NCBI GenBank assembly: GCA_965218055.1 | Contig: CBDCKA010000001.1 | Span: 1 to 64,000 of the forward strand | Direction: 5' to 3' | DNA: 64,000 bases | Source: CBDBKE01 sp965218055 | GTDB taxonomy: Bacteria; Acidobacteriota; Terriglobia; JAJPHL01; JAPKYU01 | Shown: positions 16,379 through 25,690 of the stretch, piece after piece | Layout: each line of letters begins with the position of its first letter | How positions within the stretch are numbered: the stretch's first letter is position 1 | Position numbers and translations under genes: made by a program | Notes under the pieces: generated by a model | What the model was told of the DNA's origin: nothing | Database searches by the model: none | Seen by the model: the letters and a program-made list of their open reading frames with translations, nothing else

Positions 16379-19267
16379 CTATTCCCGATCCGGCATCTCT
16401 GGAACCGGAAACACCGGCAGGGTGATGAAGGTGCGGGTGCCGGGGTCCATTTCCAGGGCCACGGCGCTGAACAGCTCCTCCCCGACTGCATCGCAGCGCA
16501 CCGACCCCACGAACTCGGACGTATCGACGTCGGGGAACGCCTGGTCGATGAGCCAGGACGTCTGCCCGTTGGCCTCCAGAGGAATGGGCACGGCGTCGAG
16601 CAGCACGCCCTCTCGCATCAAGTCGCAACGCACCAGCCCCGGACTCGATTCCAGGTTGTGGAGCGCAACCCTGGTGGTGATTCCCCCCTCCTGGCGGCGC
16701 ACCGGGAAGAGGGCGTCGCCGAGGGGCGGGCTGGTCCCCACCACGGCCTCGCCGATGCCGGGGAGGTTGTAGGGGAGCATCGCGCCGATGGGACCCTCCG
16801 AGAGCACCTTCACCGATCCCGTCACCACCTCTCCTTGGCCGTGGGTCGAGATCGTGAGCACTCCCAGCGGCTCTATCTCCCTCCAGACCGTCAGCCCGCC
16901 GTCCTCGGTGATCTCCAGATCGCCCGTCACCTCCACCACCGATTCGGCGGCAATGGGCGCGCCCTCGGTGTCGTAGAAGTAAAGGGCGGGGCGGATGATC
17001 TTTGTGGTCTCCACATTGACGAACACCAGATCGGAGGTGGTGCCCTCGCCGTTGACGAAATGAGGAAAGTCCAGCAGCCGGTTCCGGTTCTCGATCGTCC
17101 CGGTCGCCTGGCCATTCGTCAGCCGTCCTGCCGAGGCGTTCGACAAGCTCAGCGTCAGCGTCTCCTCGCCCTCGCCGTGCGCGTCGTCGAGCACCGCCAC
17201 CTCGACCGTCTTCGACGATTCGCCCGCACCGAACGTCAGCGTGCCGCTCATCGGTGTGTAATCGACACCCGCGCGCGCACTGCCATCCGCCGTACTGTAG
17301 TCCACCGTCAGCGGATTGCTCACCGCGCCGCTGAGCGTGACCACGAAGACCAGCATCTTACCTTTGGCTTCCGCCGCGTGCGCATCGGATACCGAGAACC
17401 CCACCGGCCCGGCGACTGTCTTCGACAGCGAGTGCGACAGCGGCTGCCCGGCGGCGGTGCAGATCGCGCCGCTCGCGTTGCAGTTGCTCGTCTCCGGCAG
17501 CCGGATCGCCACCGCGCCGGAGCTGTCCGGCTCGACCGTGATGGTCCACCCCTGGTTGCTCCCCTGCTGTCGGCGCTTCGCCTTGCGCACCACCCCGCCG
17601 CCGACGTTGAACGCCGCGTCGCGCAACGTCCGGTAGCTCAGCTTGACCTCTTCACTGAACGTCAACCCGAACGTGAACGCGCTCGCTCCGTCATGCGACT
17701 CCAGCACGCCGGTGAAACTCGCCGTCAACGGATCGGGCCCCGACACCCTCTCCTCCGTGTTGTGGATCGTCCCCGTCGCGTCGCGGTCGGCCAGACCCGC
17801 ACGGGTCGCATTGCTCAGCCTGAGCACGAACGTTTCCCCGTCGTCCGGCACCGAGTCGTCGATGATCGGCACCTGGACCGTCAGGCTCGTCTCGTCCCGG
17901 TAGTACGGATCGAACCTCAGCGTGCCGCGCGTGTACGTGTAGTCCCTTCCCGACCTCGCGGTCCTGTCGTGCGTCTCGTACTTGACCGACACCGGCCAGG
18001 TCGTCGCCGGGTCGAGCGTCACCACGAAGTCCATCGTGGCGTCTGTGCTCTCGCTGGCTGAGGCGTCGGCGACCGACAGCTTGCTCTGGAGGTTGTTGAT
18101 CGTGCCCTGCGCGGTCCGCTTCGTCGCGTGAACCTCGTTTCCGCAGCATGCCCCTATATCCGGGCTACCTATGCTGAACCCCACGATCTCCTCGTCCTCA
18201 TCCACCGAGTCGTGCAGCACGGGCACGCGCACGGTCTTCGTATGCTGGCCGCCGGTGAACGCCAGGCGGCCGTACCGGTACTCGTAGTCCTTACCCTCCT
18301 CCGCCGTTCCGTCGTACGTCGAGTAGTTCATCGTGATGGTTTGGCCGCCCGGCACCGGCGGGTCGACCGTCACGACGAAGTCCAGCGTCGCGTCCGTGCC
18401 TTCGGTCGCCGTCGGATCGGAGACGCGCACCCCACGCGCGTGCCCCTCCAGCTTCATCTTTATCGGTGGCAGCCTATTGGTCACCCATGGCTCCCAGTCG
18501 TGGGGGTCGGTGCGGCGTGCCTCGTTTGCAATTGACCACCCGGTCTTGCCGCTTTCACCGGTTACCTGGGTTATCTCCACGCTCACGTCAGAATCCGCCC
18601 CATTGCTCTCGATGACGACGAAGTAGTCCGTGTTCGGACTCAGATAGAAGCCTCCCTGCCGCACGAATTTGGTCAGCCCCGCCGTCACCGCCGTCCCGAT
18701 GCCCTCCCTGGAGAGCGATGCGATGGGGTCGCCAGGGAGGCCGGCCGCATTGACCGGCGCCACGAAGACGTGCTGCATGTCATACGGCTCCGTGCCGCCC
18801 GTGGCGAAGTCGATGTAGATGGCACTCAGTATGTATCCGTGGGGGCCCGTCGTGAATTCCTGCGCCAAGGTCCAGTCCCCCAAGACAGTGCCAGCGTCAC
18901 CAAAGCCAAAATGCCCGCTGTTGTCGACCAGCGTCACCCTTTCGTTAACGCGGAAGTCGTTCGCGGTGACTTGTGCCTGTGCGTTCTCGCCGAACAGAAA
19001 GACAAGGGAAGCGAGGAGGAAGACGGCGAGAAGAAAGGTCCGTCCGCACCATAAGGCGGACGGTGCAATCGTGTGGGCGGGTAGGCTTAGGTCAGAGGTG
19101 TAGTATGGCTCTGGGCTCTGGGCTCTGGGCTCTGGGCTCTGGGCTCTGGGCTCTGGGCTCTGGGCTCTGGGCTCTGGGCTCTGGGCTCTGGGCTCTGGGC
19201 TCTTAAGGAGCGTTCGTGGTGTTTCAGCCAATGTCAAGCTTTTTTTTGCGTTCAGCGAGTCATCCAT
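16379..19267 (-). CDS. Large exported Calx-beta repeat protein with a repeat-rich leader
   Basis: 962 residues from the ATG at 19267 (GGAGGGGG lies 10-17 bases upstream). Residues 23-54 are SPEPRAQ repeats encoded by a 7-bp tandem array. A hydrophobic export segment follows at 78-92 (FLLAVFLLASLVFLF), then a cleavage-like site before QAQ. The secreted part has a beta-rich N-terminal domain, several Calx-beta modules (VDYSTADGSARAGVDYTPMS and DDAHGEGEETLTLSLSNAS are typical, calcium-binding, with acidic residues), a SLSKTV-type linker and a C-terminal domain ending EMDPGTRTFITLPV. Calx-beta proteins act in adhesion or calcium-dependent surface functions (family knowledge). No start codon exists between the array and the export segment, so the array must be translated. 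Confidence 0.82.
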   Translation of the reverse strand: MDDSLNAKKSLTLAETPRTLLKSPEPRAQSPEPRAQSPEPRAQSPEPRAQSPEPYYTSDLSLPAHTIAPSALWCGRTFLLAVFLLASLVFLFGENAQAQVTANDFRVNERVTLVDNSGHFGFGDAGTVLGDWTLAQEFTTGPHGYILSAIYIDFATGGTEPYDMQHVFVAPVNAAGLPGDPIASLSREGIGTAVTAGLTKFVRQGGFYLSPNTDYFVVIESNGADSDVSVEITQVTGESGKTGWSIANEARRTDPHDWEPWVTNRLPPIKMKLEGHARGVRVSDPTATEGTDATLDFVVTVDPPVPGGQTITMNYSTYDGTAEEGKDYEYRYGRLAFTGGQHTKTVRVPVLHDSVDEDEEIVGFSIGSPDIGACCGNEVHATKRTAQGTINNLQSKLSVADASASESTDATMDFVVTLDPATTWPVSVKYETHDRTARSGRDYTYTRGTLRFDPYYRDETSLTVQVPIIDDSVPDDGETFVLRLSNATRAGLADRDATGTIHNTEERVSGPDPLTASFTGVLESHDGASAFTFGLTFSEEVKLSYRTLRDAAFNVGGGVVRKAKRRQQGSNQGWTITVEPDSSGAVAIRLPETSNCNASGAICTAAGQPLSHSLSKTVAGPVGFSVSDAHAAEAKGKMLVFVVTLSGAVSNPLTVDYSTADGSARAGVDYTPMSGTLTFGAGESSKTVEVAVLDDAHGEGEETLTLSLSNASAGRLTNGQATGTIENRNRLLDFPHFVNGEGTTSDLVFVNVETTKIIRPALYFYDTEGAPIAAESVVEVTGDLEITEDGGLTVWREIEPLGVLTISTHGQGEVVTGSVKVLSEGPIGAMLPYNLPGIGEAVVGTSPPLGDALFPVRRQEGGITTRVALHNLESSPGLVRCDLMREGVLLDAVPIPLEANGQTSWLIDQAFPDVDTSEFVGSVRCDAVGEELFSAVALEMDPGTRTFITLPVFPVPEMPDRE
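19107..19203. repeat. 7-bp tandem repeat (GGCTCTG), about 13.9 copies
   Basis: Thirteen perfect units plus six bases of a fourteenth. The array lies inside the 5' coding part of the Calx-beta gene, where it reads as SPEPRAQ repeats (three units make seven codons). Because 7 is not a multiple of 3, gain or loss of one unit shifts the frame before the export signal. Confidence 0.95.
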
Positions 19268-20064
19268 GTCGACTGTACCCCCTCCAACATGTCGATCCCT
19301 TGCCCGCAATTTGAGCAGACGTTGACGGGCGCCCCCTTCGGACTGCTCACGCCGGAGTTGGGATCGCCATTCGTCGTGCCACGTACACAAGCAGTCCCCA
19401 AACATGATACCGATTTCTTTGTGGAGATACTATAGGGATGGCTCGGCGGACTGGGCGGTGCCAAACGGCGGACGCACCTACCGCTGGGATTGGGAGAACC
19501 TCAAGAAGCTGCTTGCCTAGTGTAGAAGTGCACGGGTTCGTCAGATGTCCTCTGGTCTGGGCCTGAGACGTAGCGAGGTGCTCGTTCTTCTCCGTTCACT
19601 ACACACCGGATGTGGCTCGCGCGTGGATCGTGCTCAACTCTTGGGTCACCAAGAGTGGCGCATGGGGAGCGCGAGGACGCTGTTCTTAAACGGGTTCTTC
19701 GTGAGGGCACAGGTGCTGCTCGTGGAGATGACGGTTTCGAGCGTAGGAAAGGGACGGCATGGAAAGCAAGATTGCACACCTGCAGATGATCCAAGCCGTC
19801 ATCACGCGACTGGCTGGCAATTCGTTTATGCCGAGATTATGCCGAGTCACCCCAACAAGAACCCGGTTCTGATCAGCGCTTCGCGTCAAAAATCAGGCCC
19901 ACTCGGCATGACCTGGCGCGCGGCATAATGGAAGAGGACGCAGACCTTCGGGCGCAACGACCTGTTGGTGCCTGCGAAAGTGGCCAATCAGGCCCACACG
20001 CGCATCTTCGAGCTTCAGCAGGAAGAGGAGCCGGAGGCGGAGTCCTAGTATGCGGCAGGCATCA
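19268..20064 (+). other. Gene debris between the Calx-beta gene and a hairpin
   Basis: No intact gene. Three coding-like scraps are readable on the plus strand: a C-terminal end GGRTYRWDWENLKKLLA before a stop at 19518; an N-terminus at 19759, MESKIAHLQMIQAVITRLAG, which matches the opening of a common uncharacterised membrane protein of mobile elements and stops about 35 residues later; and an end reading GRNDLLVPAKVANQAHTRIF...PEAES before a stop at about 20048. Each looks like one end of a different gene, so several deletions have met here. Confidence 0.45.
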
Positions 20065-20095
20065 GAGAGCGGCGGGGCCGGTCCCCGCCGCTCTC
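20065..20095. terminator. Perfect 13-bp hairpin, probable terminator
   Basis: GAGAGCGGCGGGG (20065-20077) and CCCCGCCGCTCTC (20083-20095) enclose CCGGT. No T-run follows on either side, so it may be a rho-assisted terminator or another structural element. It directly follows the C-terminal coding scrap ending at about 20048. The stretch 20096-20455 beyond it contains nothing I can assign. Confidence 0.55.
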
Positions 20096-20455
20096 CGATC
20101 CTTCGACAAGAAGAATGAACATAAGCTACATCGTTTCGGATCAAGTGGTCCAAGTTTTGGGTAGCGGACCAATTCTTCACTCTCAACCTGGACCTAAATC
20201 AGAAATATGTTCCGACGCGCCGGGAGAGCATAAAGCTGTCACGCGCGACAGGAATCATGGCAATGGCCAGCGCCAGCCCACGTTGCGGGCTGTTGGAGGC
20301 GGTGGAGGCGATCCCGCTGCTGATCTGGCCTGTCCGCGCGACAATCTTTGTACCTCCCAGCTCGCTTGACTACCAGCCCATCCTCCATACGAATGACAAA
20401 AATGCACCCCTTACATCTCCTTGGTCGCCGATCTTCGAACGAGGATCGGCGAGCC

Positions 20456-21028
20456 TTATGCTGCGGAGAGAAGTGCGCCGATGAGGATCTTTGAACGTAT
20501 TTCACCCAGTATGATTGCAACAATGAACAGGCCGATGGCTTTACCGCCTGAGACCTTGCAGGAGACCGCAAAGGCGCGGTACATCAATAGGACCATCCAG
20601 ATGGTCAGGAGAAGATCCAGGATAGCGCCCAGGATGAGTCCGGCAAGGCCGGGCAGTAGGACTTGGGAACCCGGCAGGGACCAGAGTAGAAGGCACAGGA
20701 GGGCGATCGATATCGGCGTTCGGGCCAGCGCCTGTGTGCCAAAAACATCCAGGAGTCGGATGTCGCTCCGGGAAATGAGTTTTCCGCCGAAAAATAGGAG
20801 AGCTCCCATGACAAGCCAGTTGATCAGGCTTTCCGAGATGAATATCCAGACGGGTGCCGGAGGGCCATAATGAAGGTCGAGTACCCCGCCAAAGTGGATA
20901 TTTCTGGTTGCTCCAATCAGGCTTGCCGCCAGCATGATAGGAAGCCCGATGGCGAGGGCCCGACCACCGGCGATGTAATGGAAGGGGTTGAACAGCCAGG
21001 CCTTGAGGGTGTTTTGGGATGGTTCCAT
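20456..21028 (-). CDS. YIP1-family membrane protein
   Basis: 190 residues with about five hydrophobic helices (for example IGLPIMLAASLIGATRN, WLVMGALLFFGGKL, ISIALLCLLLWSLPG, GLAGLILGAILDLLLTIWMV) and the opening WLFNPFHYIAGGRALAIG typical of YIP1 proteins. The ATG has GGAGG upstream (CACTGGAGGTAACC). A truncated twin lies at 566-771 in the other orientation, and the shared upstream sequence extends about 70 bp. Role unknown; YIP1 proteins are inner-membrane proteins without a defined substrate. It seems to be intact cargo. Confidence 0.82.
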   Translation of the reverse strand: MEPSQNTLKAWLFNPFHYIAGGRALAIGLPIMLAASLIGATRNIHFGGVLDLHYGPPAPVWIFISESLINWLVMGALLFFGGKLISRSDIRLLDVFGTQALARTPISIALLCLLLWSLPGSQVLLPGLAGLILGAILDLLLTIWMVLLMYRAFAVSCKVSGGKAIGLFIVAIILGEIRSKILIGALLSAA

Positions 21029-21082
21029 GGTTACCTCCAGTGTGACCTCCAGGTTGGACCTTCACGCATATCCTGGAACAAA

Positions 21083-21549
21083 CTATCGAGGGCGAGCCCG
21101 TCCACCGCGGTGCCGGAGGAAATCGTGTTGCACCAGACCGGTGGATACACCGTCCTTGCCACCTCCAGCCAGGTGCCGCGAGGGCAACTCTTCATGAGCG
21201 GCGACCAACTGGATCAGTTTGCGCAGGTACCTCGCTGTGATCCATGAGGAGTTCGCAGTGCTGTGCAGCATCGGACCCGGTGAACAGTTCGCCATGGAAA
21301 TCGAGTTTAAGATCACCAGCGACAATATCCTTGCGATCAAGCAGGCCCGGCCCTGGGTCTTCAGCGACGCCTCGCCTCCTCCTCCCTCGCCGCCGGGAGG
21401 TCTGGGAGGTGGTGGCGGCTCAGGAGGCGGCGGACCGAGAACGTCCGCACCGGGGGCTCCCAGGAACCTGACGGCAGTGGGCGGGGACGGTGAGGTCGTG
21501 CTGACCTGGGACGCTCCGGCTAGCGACGGCGGCTTTGCGATCACGGATT
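21083..21549 (+). pseudogene. C-terminus of a PEP/pyruvate-binding-domain protein joined to an FnIII start
   Basis: In shifting frames the plus strand reads VPEEIVLHQTGGYTVLATSS, then GEQFAMEIEFKITSDNILAI and KQARPWVFSDA, the end of PEP-utilising-enzyme-like (PPDK N-terminal) domains. A Gly/Pro-rich linker (PPGGLGGGGGSGGGGP) and the start of a fibronectin type III module (PGAPRNLTAVGGDGEVVLTW) follow. It has at least one frameshift near 21210 and is interrupted by an IS3-family element at 21550. After the IS the frame meets a stop at once. Confidence 0.5.
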
Positions 21550-21578
21550 TGACCTGCCGGTTTTCTTCGGACCACCGA

Positions 21579-22504
21579 TTACTGGAGAACAGCGCCAGTC
21601 GGCATGGTTAAGTCGCTCTCGTGTTCTTCTTGGTCAGCGTGAGCCGGCATCGCCGGCGAGCGCCCACCGTCATCCGAGCCAGCACGGAGCTGCGCTTTGA
21701 ACTCGGCTGGCGTCAGATAGCCAAGGCTCGAGTGCGGTCGCACGTCGTTGTAGTGCCGTCGCCATTGCTCGATCCCCACCTTCGCGTCCACGCGGTTCCG
21801 AAACCACTGCAGGCTCAGATACTCGTCGCGGAACTTCCCGTTGAACGATTCGTCGGTCGCATTCTGCCACGGCTTCCCCGGCTCGATGAGCGCGGTTTCG
21901 ATCTGCGCCTGGAGCAGCCACCGGAGAATCGCACCCGCGACAAACTCGGGGCCGTTGTCGGACCGGAGGTAACGTGGGGCTCCGTGGACGCTCACGAGCT
22001 GCGTGAGCACCTCGATAACGCGCCCGGACCGAATGCCGCCGGCCACGTCGATCGCGAGTGACTCGCGGGTCCATTCGTCGACGACGGTGAGGCACTTGAG
22101 CGTCTGCCCATTCGCGCAGGTGTCGAACACGAAGTCGTACGCCCAGACGTGATTGACCGCAGTGGCGGGCACCGGGCGGGGCCGGCTCAGGGCGACCCGG
22201 CGCCGCGGCCGCCGCTGAGGCACCTGCAACCCCGCTTGGCGCCAGAGGCGATGGGTCCGGTCCGCGCTCATCGTGTGCCCTTCGCGTTTTAGGAAAATCC
22301 GAATCCGGCGATAGCCGTACCGCGGATACTGCGCCGCCAGACGACGCATCGCGGCCAGCGCCGGGGCATCCCGGTCGACCAGCCGCGACTGGTAGCCCAG
22401 CGTGGACCGTGCGACGGAGAGCAAGGCGCACGCGCGGCGACCCGACAGACCGCGTGCACGTGCATACGCGACCTGCGGCCGGCGCACGCGTGCGCCTACC
22501 ATTT
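21579..22504 (-). CDS. IS3-family transposase OrfB
   Basis: DDE integrase domain: VWAYDFVFDTC (Asp), YLRSDNGPEFVAG (Asp) and NATDESFNGKFRDEYL (Glu). The HTH_21-like segment QYPRYGYRRIRIFLKREGHT precedes it. It is made as an OrfAB fusion by -1 slippage on the A7 run complementary to 22502-22508. The frame is uninterrupted. The last 30 or so residues (GGRSPAMPAHADQEEHESDL) extend to the inner end of the terminal repeat, as in related elements. Confidence 0.9.
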
Positions 22505-22759
22505 TTTTCGGGTGATCTCCTTGAGCACGTCGATCTCCAGATCTCGATCGGCCACCATCTTTTTCAGCCGGCCGTTCTCCTGCTCGAGCTGCCGCAGCCG
22601 CTTCACATCGGCGGGCTCCAACGTGCCGAAGTGTTTCCGCCAGGCGTAGAGCGTCTGGGCGCTGACGCCGTTCTTTTTGGCCACCTCCGGGACGGGCCGC
22701 TGATCGGCCTCGCGGAGGATCGTCACCATCTGCTCTTCGGTAAACCGGGTCTTCTTCAT
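22496..22759 (-). CDS. IS3-family OrfA
   Basis: 87 residues: KKTRFTEEQMVTILREADQ, the helix-turn-helix VPEVAKKNGVSAQTLYAWR, and a coiled-coil end RLRQLEQENGRLKKMVADRD. It ends ITRKKW over the slippery A7. It binds the IS ends and supplies the N-terminus of the OrfAB transposase. Confidence 0.9.
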   Translation of the reverse strand: MKKTRFTEEQMVTILREADQRPVPEVAKKNGVSAQTLYAWRKHFGTLEPADVKRLRQLEQENGRLKKMVADRDLEIDVLKEITRKKW

Positions 22760-23056
22760 GGCTCCCTCGTTTCTCCGAGGGCGCCATTCTCTCAGGCTTC
22801 AACTGGTCCGGAAATCGCCAGGCAGGTCAGATTAACAGTACCTGATCAGCGGGGCTTCTTCATACACATAGATTATCTCAGTTTTGCTTCCCGTCCGGGG
22901 ACAGCTTGCACAAAGGAGCGTTTGAGCGGCACGAAGTACACCATCTTAACCCGCATTTTCAATTTGGTGTTTGACATCCCGACCTTCCAGCGGCCTTGAG
23001 CGTCTTTATTCATAGGGGCTAGAGCCCGATGAGGACGCCAGGGAGGCCAACACCCA

Positions 23057-23217
23057 CTGGGTGAAAAACAAACCAAGCCATTCCAGCTAAGTTTCAACGG
23101 CTTGTTGAAAGTCGATTTCCAGGGATCGCACGTCACCTCCGACGGTGGCCTGATTTTGGTTCGCGAACTGGACGAACGGCTCGGTCTCGGAGAACTGATT
23201 GACGAGCATCTCAGCTT
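23057..23217 (+). pseudogene. IS1380-family transposase, N-terminal fragment
   Basis: FQLSFNGLLKVDFQGSHVTS and DGGLILVRELDERLGLGELI correspond to the first 54 residues of the complete transposase at 39587-40915. The start codon has become CTG (23057-23059). The fragment ends at about 23217. The C-terminal part of a very similar transposase lies 1.6 kb away on the opposite strand (24804-25690), so the element was split and one part inverted. Bases 22834-23056 hold no gene I can support. Confidence 0.78.
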
Positions 23218-23319
23218 AATAGTGTTTACCTATGTTCCGCTTGGAGGGTGTCGGGGACCTTAGCTCCAGTCAAGCCCACGGTCCCAACGAGGCTCCTCTC
23301 CAATGTGCGAAAACACTGG

Positions 23320-24399
23320 TCACGGTCTTGCTATTGGTCCCGCCAGGTGGCTTTGCAAGTAGGACTCAAGGGGGGAGAGGGGCAGAAAGCCGACTTCAAG
23401 GTAAGCAACAGTGCCATCAGGAGCGACAATAACGTTCAGAGGGATGCTGCGCACATTGTAAGCTTGTGAGACTTTGTCCTGAAACTGTCCAGCGATCAGG
23501 ACCCTATAAGGAAGAGGTGTGTCACTCAGAAAGTCTTGAAGTGCGTCAGCATTGTCCTCGACGTTCAGGCCGAGAACAACCAATTTGCCGGCAAAATCGG
23601 TAGCCCATTTTTTCAACAACGGAATTTCCAGCCGGCAGGGTCCGCACCATGTGGCCCAGAAGTTCAATAGAACCCAAGGCCCTCGAAACTGCTCAAGAGA
23701 AACCATATCTCCCTGCGAGTCCGGAAGGCTGAACACTGGGGCCGGCTGGCCCCGCCGCCTGTGCACAGCAGACTGAAGAGGAGCGTAGAGCCGACGTGTA
23801 GGGACTCTAGATATGTCCACATCGAATGTCAGGGTCCCGCGACGAACCCGCAAACGTACCGGAGCAGCGTGCGCCACAACTAGAAGGTCTATCGTCTCTC
23901 GGATTGGGAGGTTTGCTACTTCCTGACCGTCAACAGCGATAAGCTCATCCCCCTTTTGCAAGCCTGCCTGCTCCGCTGGCCCGCCGGCGACTACACTTAA
24001 AATTGTTAGCCCTGTCGGAGGCTCTCGTGAACTGCCGAGAGAGGCTCCGATACCGTGCTTCCGCAAGAAGCTGGAATAGTAAAAATTATCCTCGCTTAGA
24101 GAAAGCACCATTTCCAACTTCTGCGACTTCCGTTGGATCACGAGGCCAACTTCCCGAACTCTGGCAACTCCCAAGATGGAAACGATAGATATGGGGCCTA
24201 CCTTTGAGACATCCTGACCGTCAACTTCGAGGATCAGATCTCCAGGTCGAAGGTTGAGATTCCAGTTACCGAGTTTACGGACGCTATGGACTTGCCAGCC
24301 TGTATTGACCTGAACTTCTGCCGCACCTGCTTTCACACCGCTATTCACGGTTGTTAACCACAGGCAGAGCAACAACAGCAGACTGGATGACGTTCTCAT
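23320..24399 (-). CDS. Exported double-PDZ protein with a TlpA/ResA-type thioredoxin domain
   Basis: 359 residues. The signal peptide is about residues 4-24 (SSSLLLLLCLWLTTVNSGVKA). A first PDZ-like module is around LRPGDLILEVDGQDVSKV, and a second around VVAGGPAEQAGLQKGDELIA. The C-terminal thioredoxin domain has the redox motif FWATWCGPC and the cis-Pro region VRSIPLNVIVAPDG. It probably works in the periplasm as a thiol-disulfide oxidoreductase; the PDZ modules would bind peptides or protein termini. This fusion is not one of the standard TlpA forms. The gene is intact and lies between two halves of a broken IS1380, so it is cargo. A possible -10 box (TATAAT, 24490-24485) lies 86-91 bp upstream. 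Confidence 0.85.
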   Translation of the reverse strand: MRTSSSLLLLLCLWLTTVNSGVKAGAAEVQVNTGWQVHSVRKLGNWNLNLRPGDLILEVDGQDVSKVGPISIVSILGVARVREVGLVIQRKSQKLEMVLSLSEDNFYYSSFLRKHGIGASLGSSREPPTGLTILSVVAGGPAEQAGLQKGDELIAVDGQEVANLPIRETIDLLVVAHAAPVRLRVRRGTLTFDVDISRVPTRRLYAPLQSAVHRRRGQPAPVFSLPDSQGDMVSLEQFRGPWVLLNFWATWCGPCRLEIPLLKKWATDFAGKLVVLGLNVEDNADALQDFLSDTPLPYRVLIAGQFQDKVSQAYNVRSIPLNVIVAPDGTVAYLEVGFLPLSPLESYLQSHLAGPIARP

Positions 24400-24484
24400 G
24401 AAGGAAGAAAGAAGCGAAGCCGATAGGCTCGCACAGCCGCCTCGGCCCGCACTACCAGTTCGCGAAGATTTAACTTCCGGCCTA

Positions 24485-24490
24485 ATTATA
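24485..24490 (-). promoter_or_regulatory. Candidate -10 box for the PDZ-thioredoxin gene
   Basis: TATAAT on the minus strand, preceded by TTGTAC with a 20-bp spacer, which is longer than ideal. It would give a leader of roughly 80 nt. The remaining bases 24491-24800 up to the IS1380 fragment contain no gene I can identify. Confidence 0.35.
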
Positions 24491-24803
24491 CTCTACGGCC
24501 GCGGAAGACAGTACAAGTGCTCCGAGGTGGGATTCCAGGGCGGGATTGCGGAAACCGTAATCACCGGGTATTCAACCAGGATTTCCATTGTGTCCCTAAT
24601 ACGGCGACAGTTATACACCCGCGCTGCCCCGAATACCACGTCTTTTCGCGCTGAACCCTGCACATCACCTCCGCCGGTAGGCGCCAGGGCTCGTCCGTCC
24701 GCTCACAGACGTTGCTTGAGCGGGCTGAACGGTGCTCCGGCCGACAATGCTCCCTGCGAAACCTTTTGGGAGCCAAAAACTGTTGACCCTCACCCGATCA
24801 ACG

Positions 24804-25690
24804 CTACCCACCCGGCACAGGCAGCGCCCAGATCCGTCGCAGCATGTCGCCGAACAGCCGCCGGTTCAGATACCCCTCGGCCAGCAGGAGCCAGTAGTAC
24901 CGTGCGTGTTTTACGAGCCGTCCTCCGGTTTTCACCAGCCGCTGCTGGAGGCTCGTCAAGGACCACTTCTCGATTCTCTGTGGCAGCACTAGCCGTCGCC
25001 ATAGGTTGCCCAGGTTGTAGGCGATGATCGTCAGCCAAAGCCGTACCTCGTTAGATCGGAACTTGTGCAACTGAGCCGCGTCATCTTCACCGCCTGCTTG
25101 CCTTCCTTGATCCACTGTTCCGCGGTGCCGCGCTTGTTATAGAACCGCACCACCGCCCGATTCGGCAGCGTCAGATTCGTTACAATGAACCCCACTCGCG
25201 GGAACAACTCCCCGGAATGATGCTCTACTTTCGCCACCACCCTTCGAGCCGTCTTCCAACCGGCTGCCTGGTACAAGAACCCCTTGTACTCGACCAGCGG
25301 GTTCTTGGTGGGCCTTCCCACGGGGCGTTTCAGTAGCTCTTCGATGTCTCGCTGCAGAATATCGTTGGCCGGGATGCGAATTGCGTACTTCACACCCCGT
25401 TCCTCCAATGCCTCGTACACCTCCGGCTTGGCAAAGGCCGCGTCCGCCCGAAACGCAATCTCTTTTCCCATTCTTTGCTGGCGCTCAATCTCGGGTGACA
25501 GGAGTTTCTCCCAACCCTCGGCACTGTGCACGTTGCCCGGACGGAGCTGGGCCGCCAGACAGTCGCCGTCTCGATTGAACAAAAGCAGCGGGTGATAGCA
25601 AGTGGACTCGAAGTGTCCGTTGTAGGCGCTCTGTTCCTGCTCCCCGTAGACCGGAATCTCGGTTGCGTCCATATCCAGCACCGCTCGGTC
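24804..25690 (-). pseudogene. IS1380-family transposase, C-terminal part, frameshifted
   Basis: From LDMDATEIPVYGEQEQSAYN to LVKHARYYWLLLAEGYLNRR it matches residues 164-463 or so of the complete copy, including the conserved DMD...GNVHS and FRADAAFAKPEVY blocks with catalytic acidic residues. A frameshift near 25085 divides it (RLSC versus HKFRSNEVRLWL). The 5' end is cut at about 25690, where the signal-peptide gene fragment begins. It is orientated opposite to its N-terminal counterpart at 23057-23217. Confidence 0.85.

Larger units (their letters stand above)
21550..22829 (-). mobile_element. IS3-family (IS407/IS51-like) insertion sequence with 4-bp target repeat
   Basis: 1280 bp. The ends are TGACCTGCC...GGACCA inverted repeats (21550 onward and the complement at 22829 inward). 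GATT is present on both sides (21546-21549 and 22830-22833), a 4-bp target duplication. It contains orfA and orfB with an A7 frameshift site. Unlike most elements in this window it retains its target repeats, so it is a relatively recent, simple insertion into the FnIII-gene fragment. Confidence 0.9.

Noticed and set aside
16340..18061. Long open frame on the plus strand opposite the Calx-beta gene (573 codons)
   Set aside because: It is a shadow of a GC-rich gene: Arg/His/Pro-rich, with no domain, and the opposite strand encodes clear Calx-beta modules.
19107..19203. Tandem repeat as a CRISPR array
   Set aside because: The unit is 7 bp with no spacers and no cas genes nearby.
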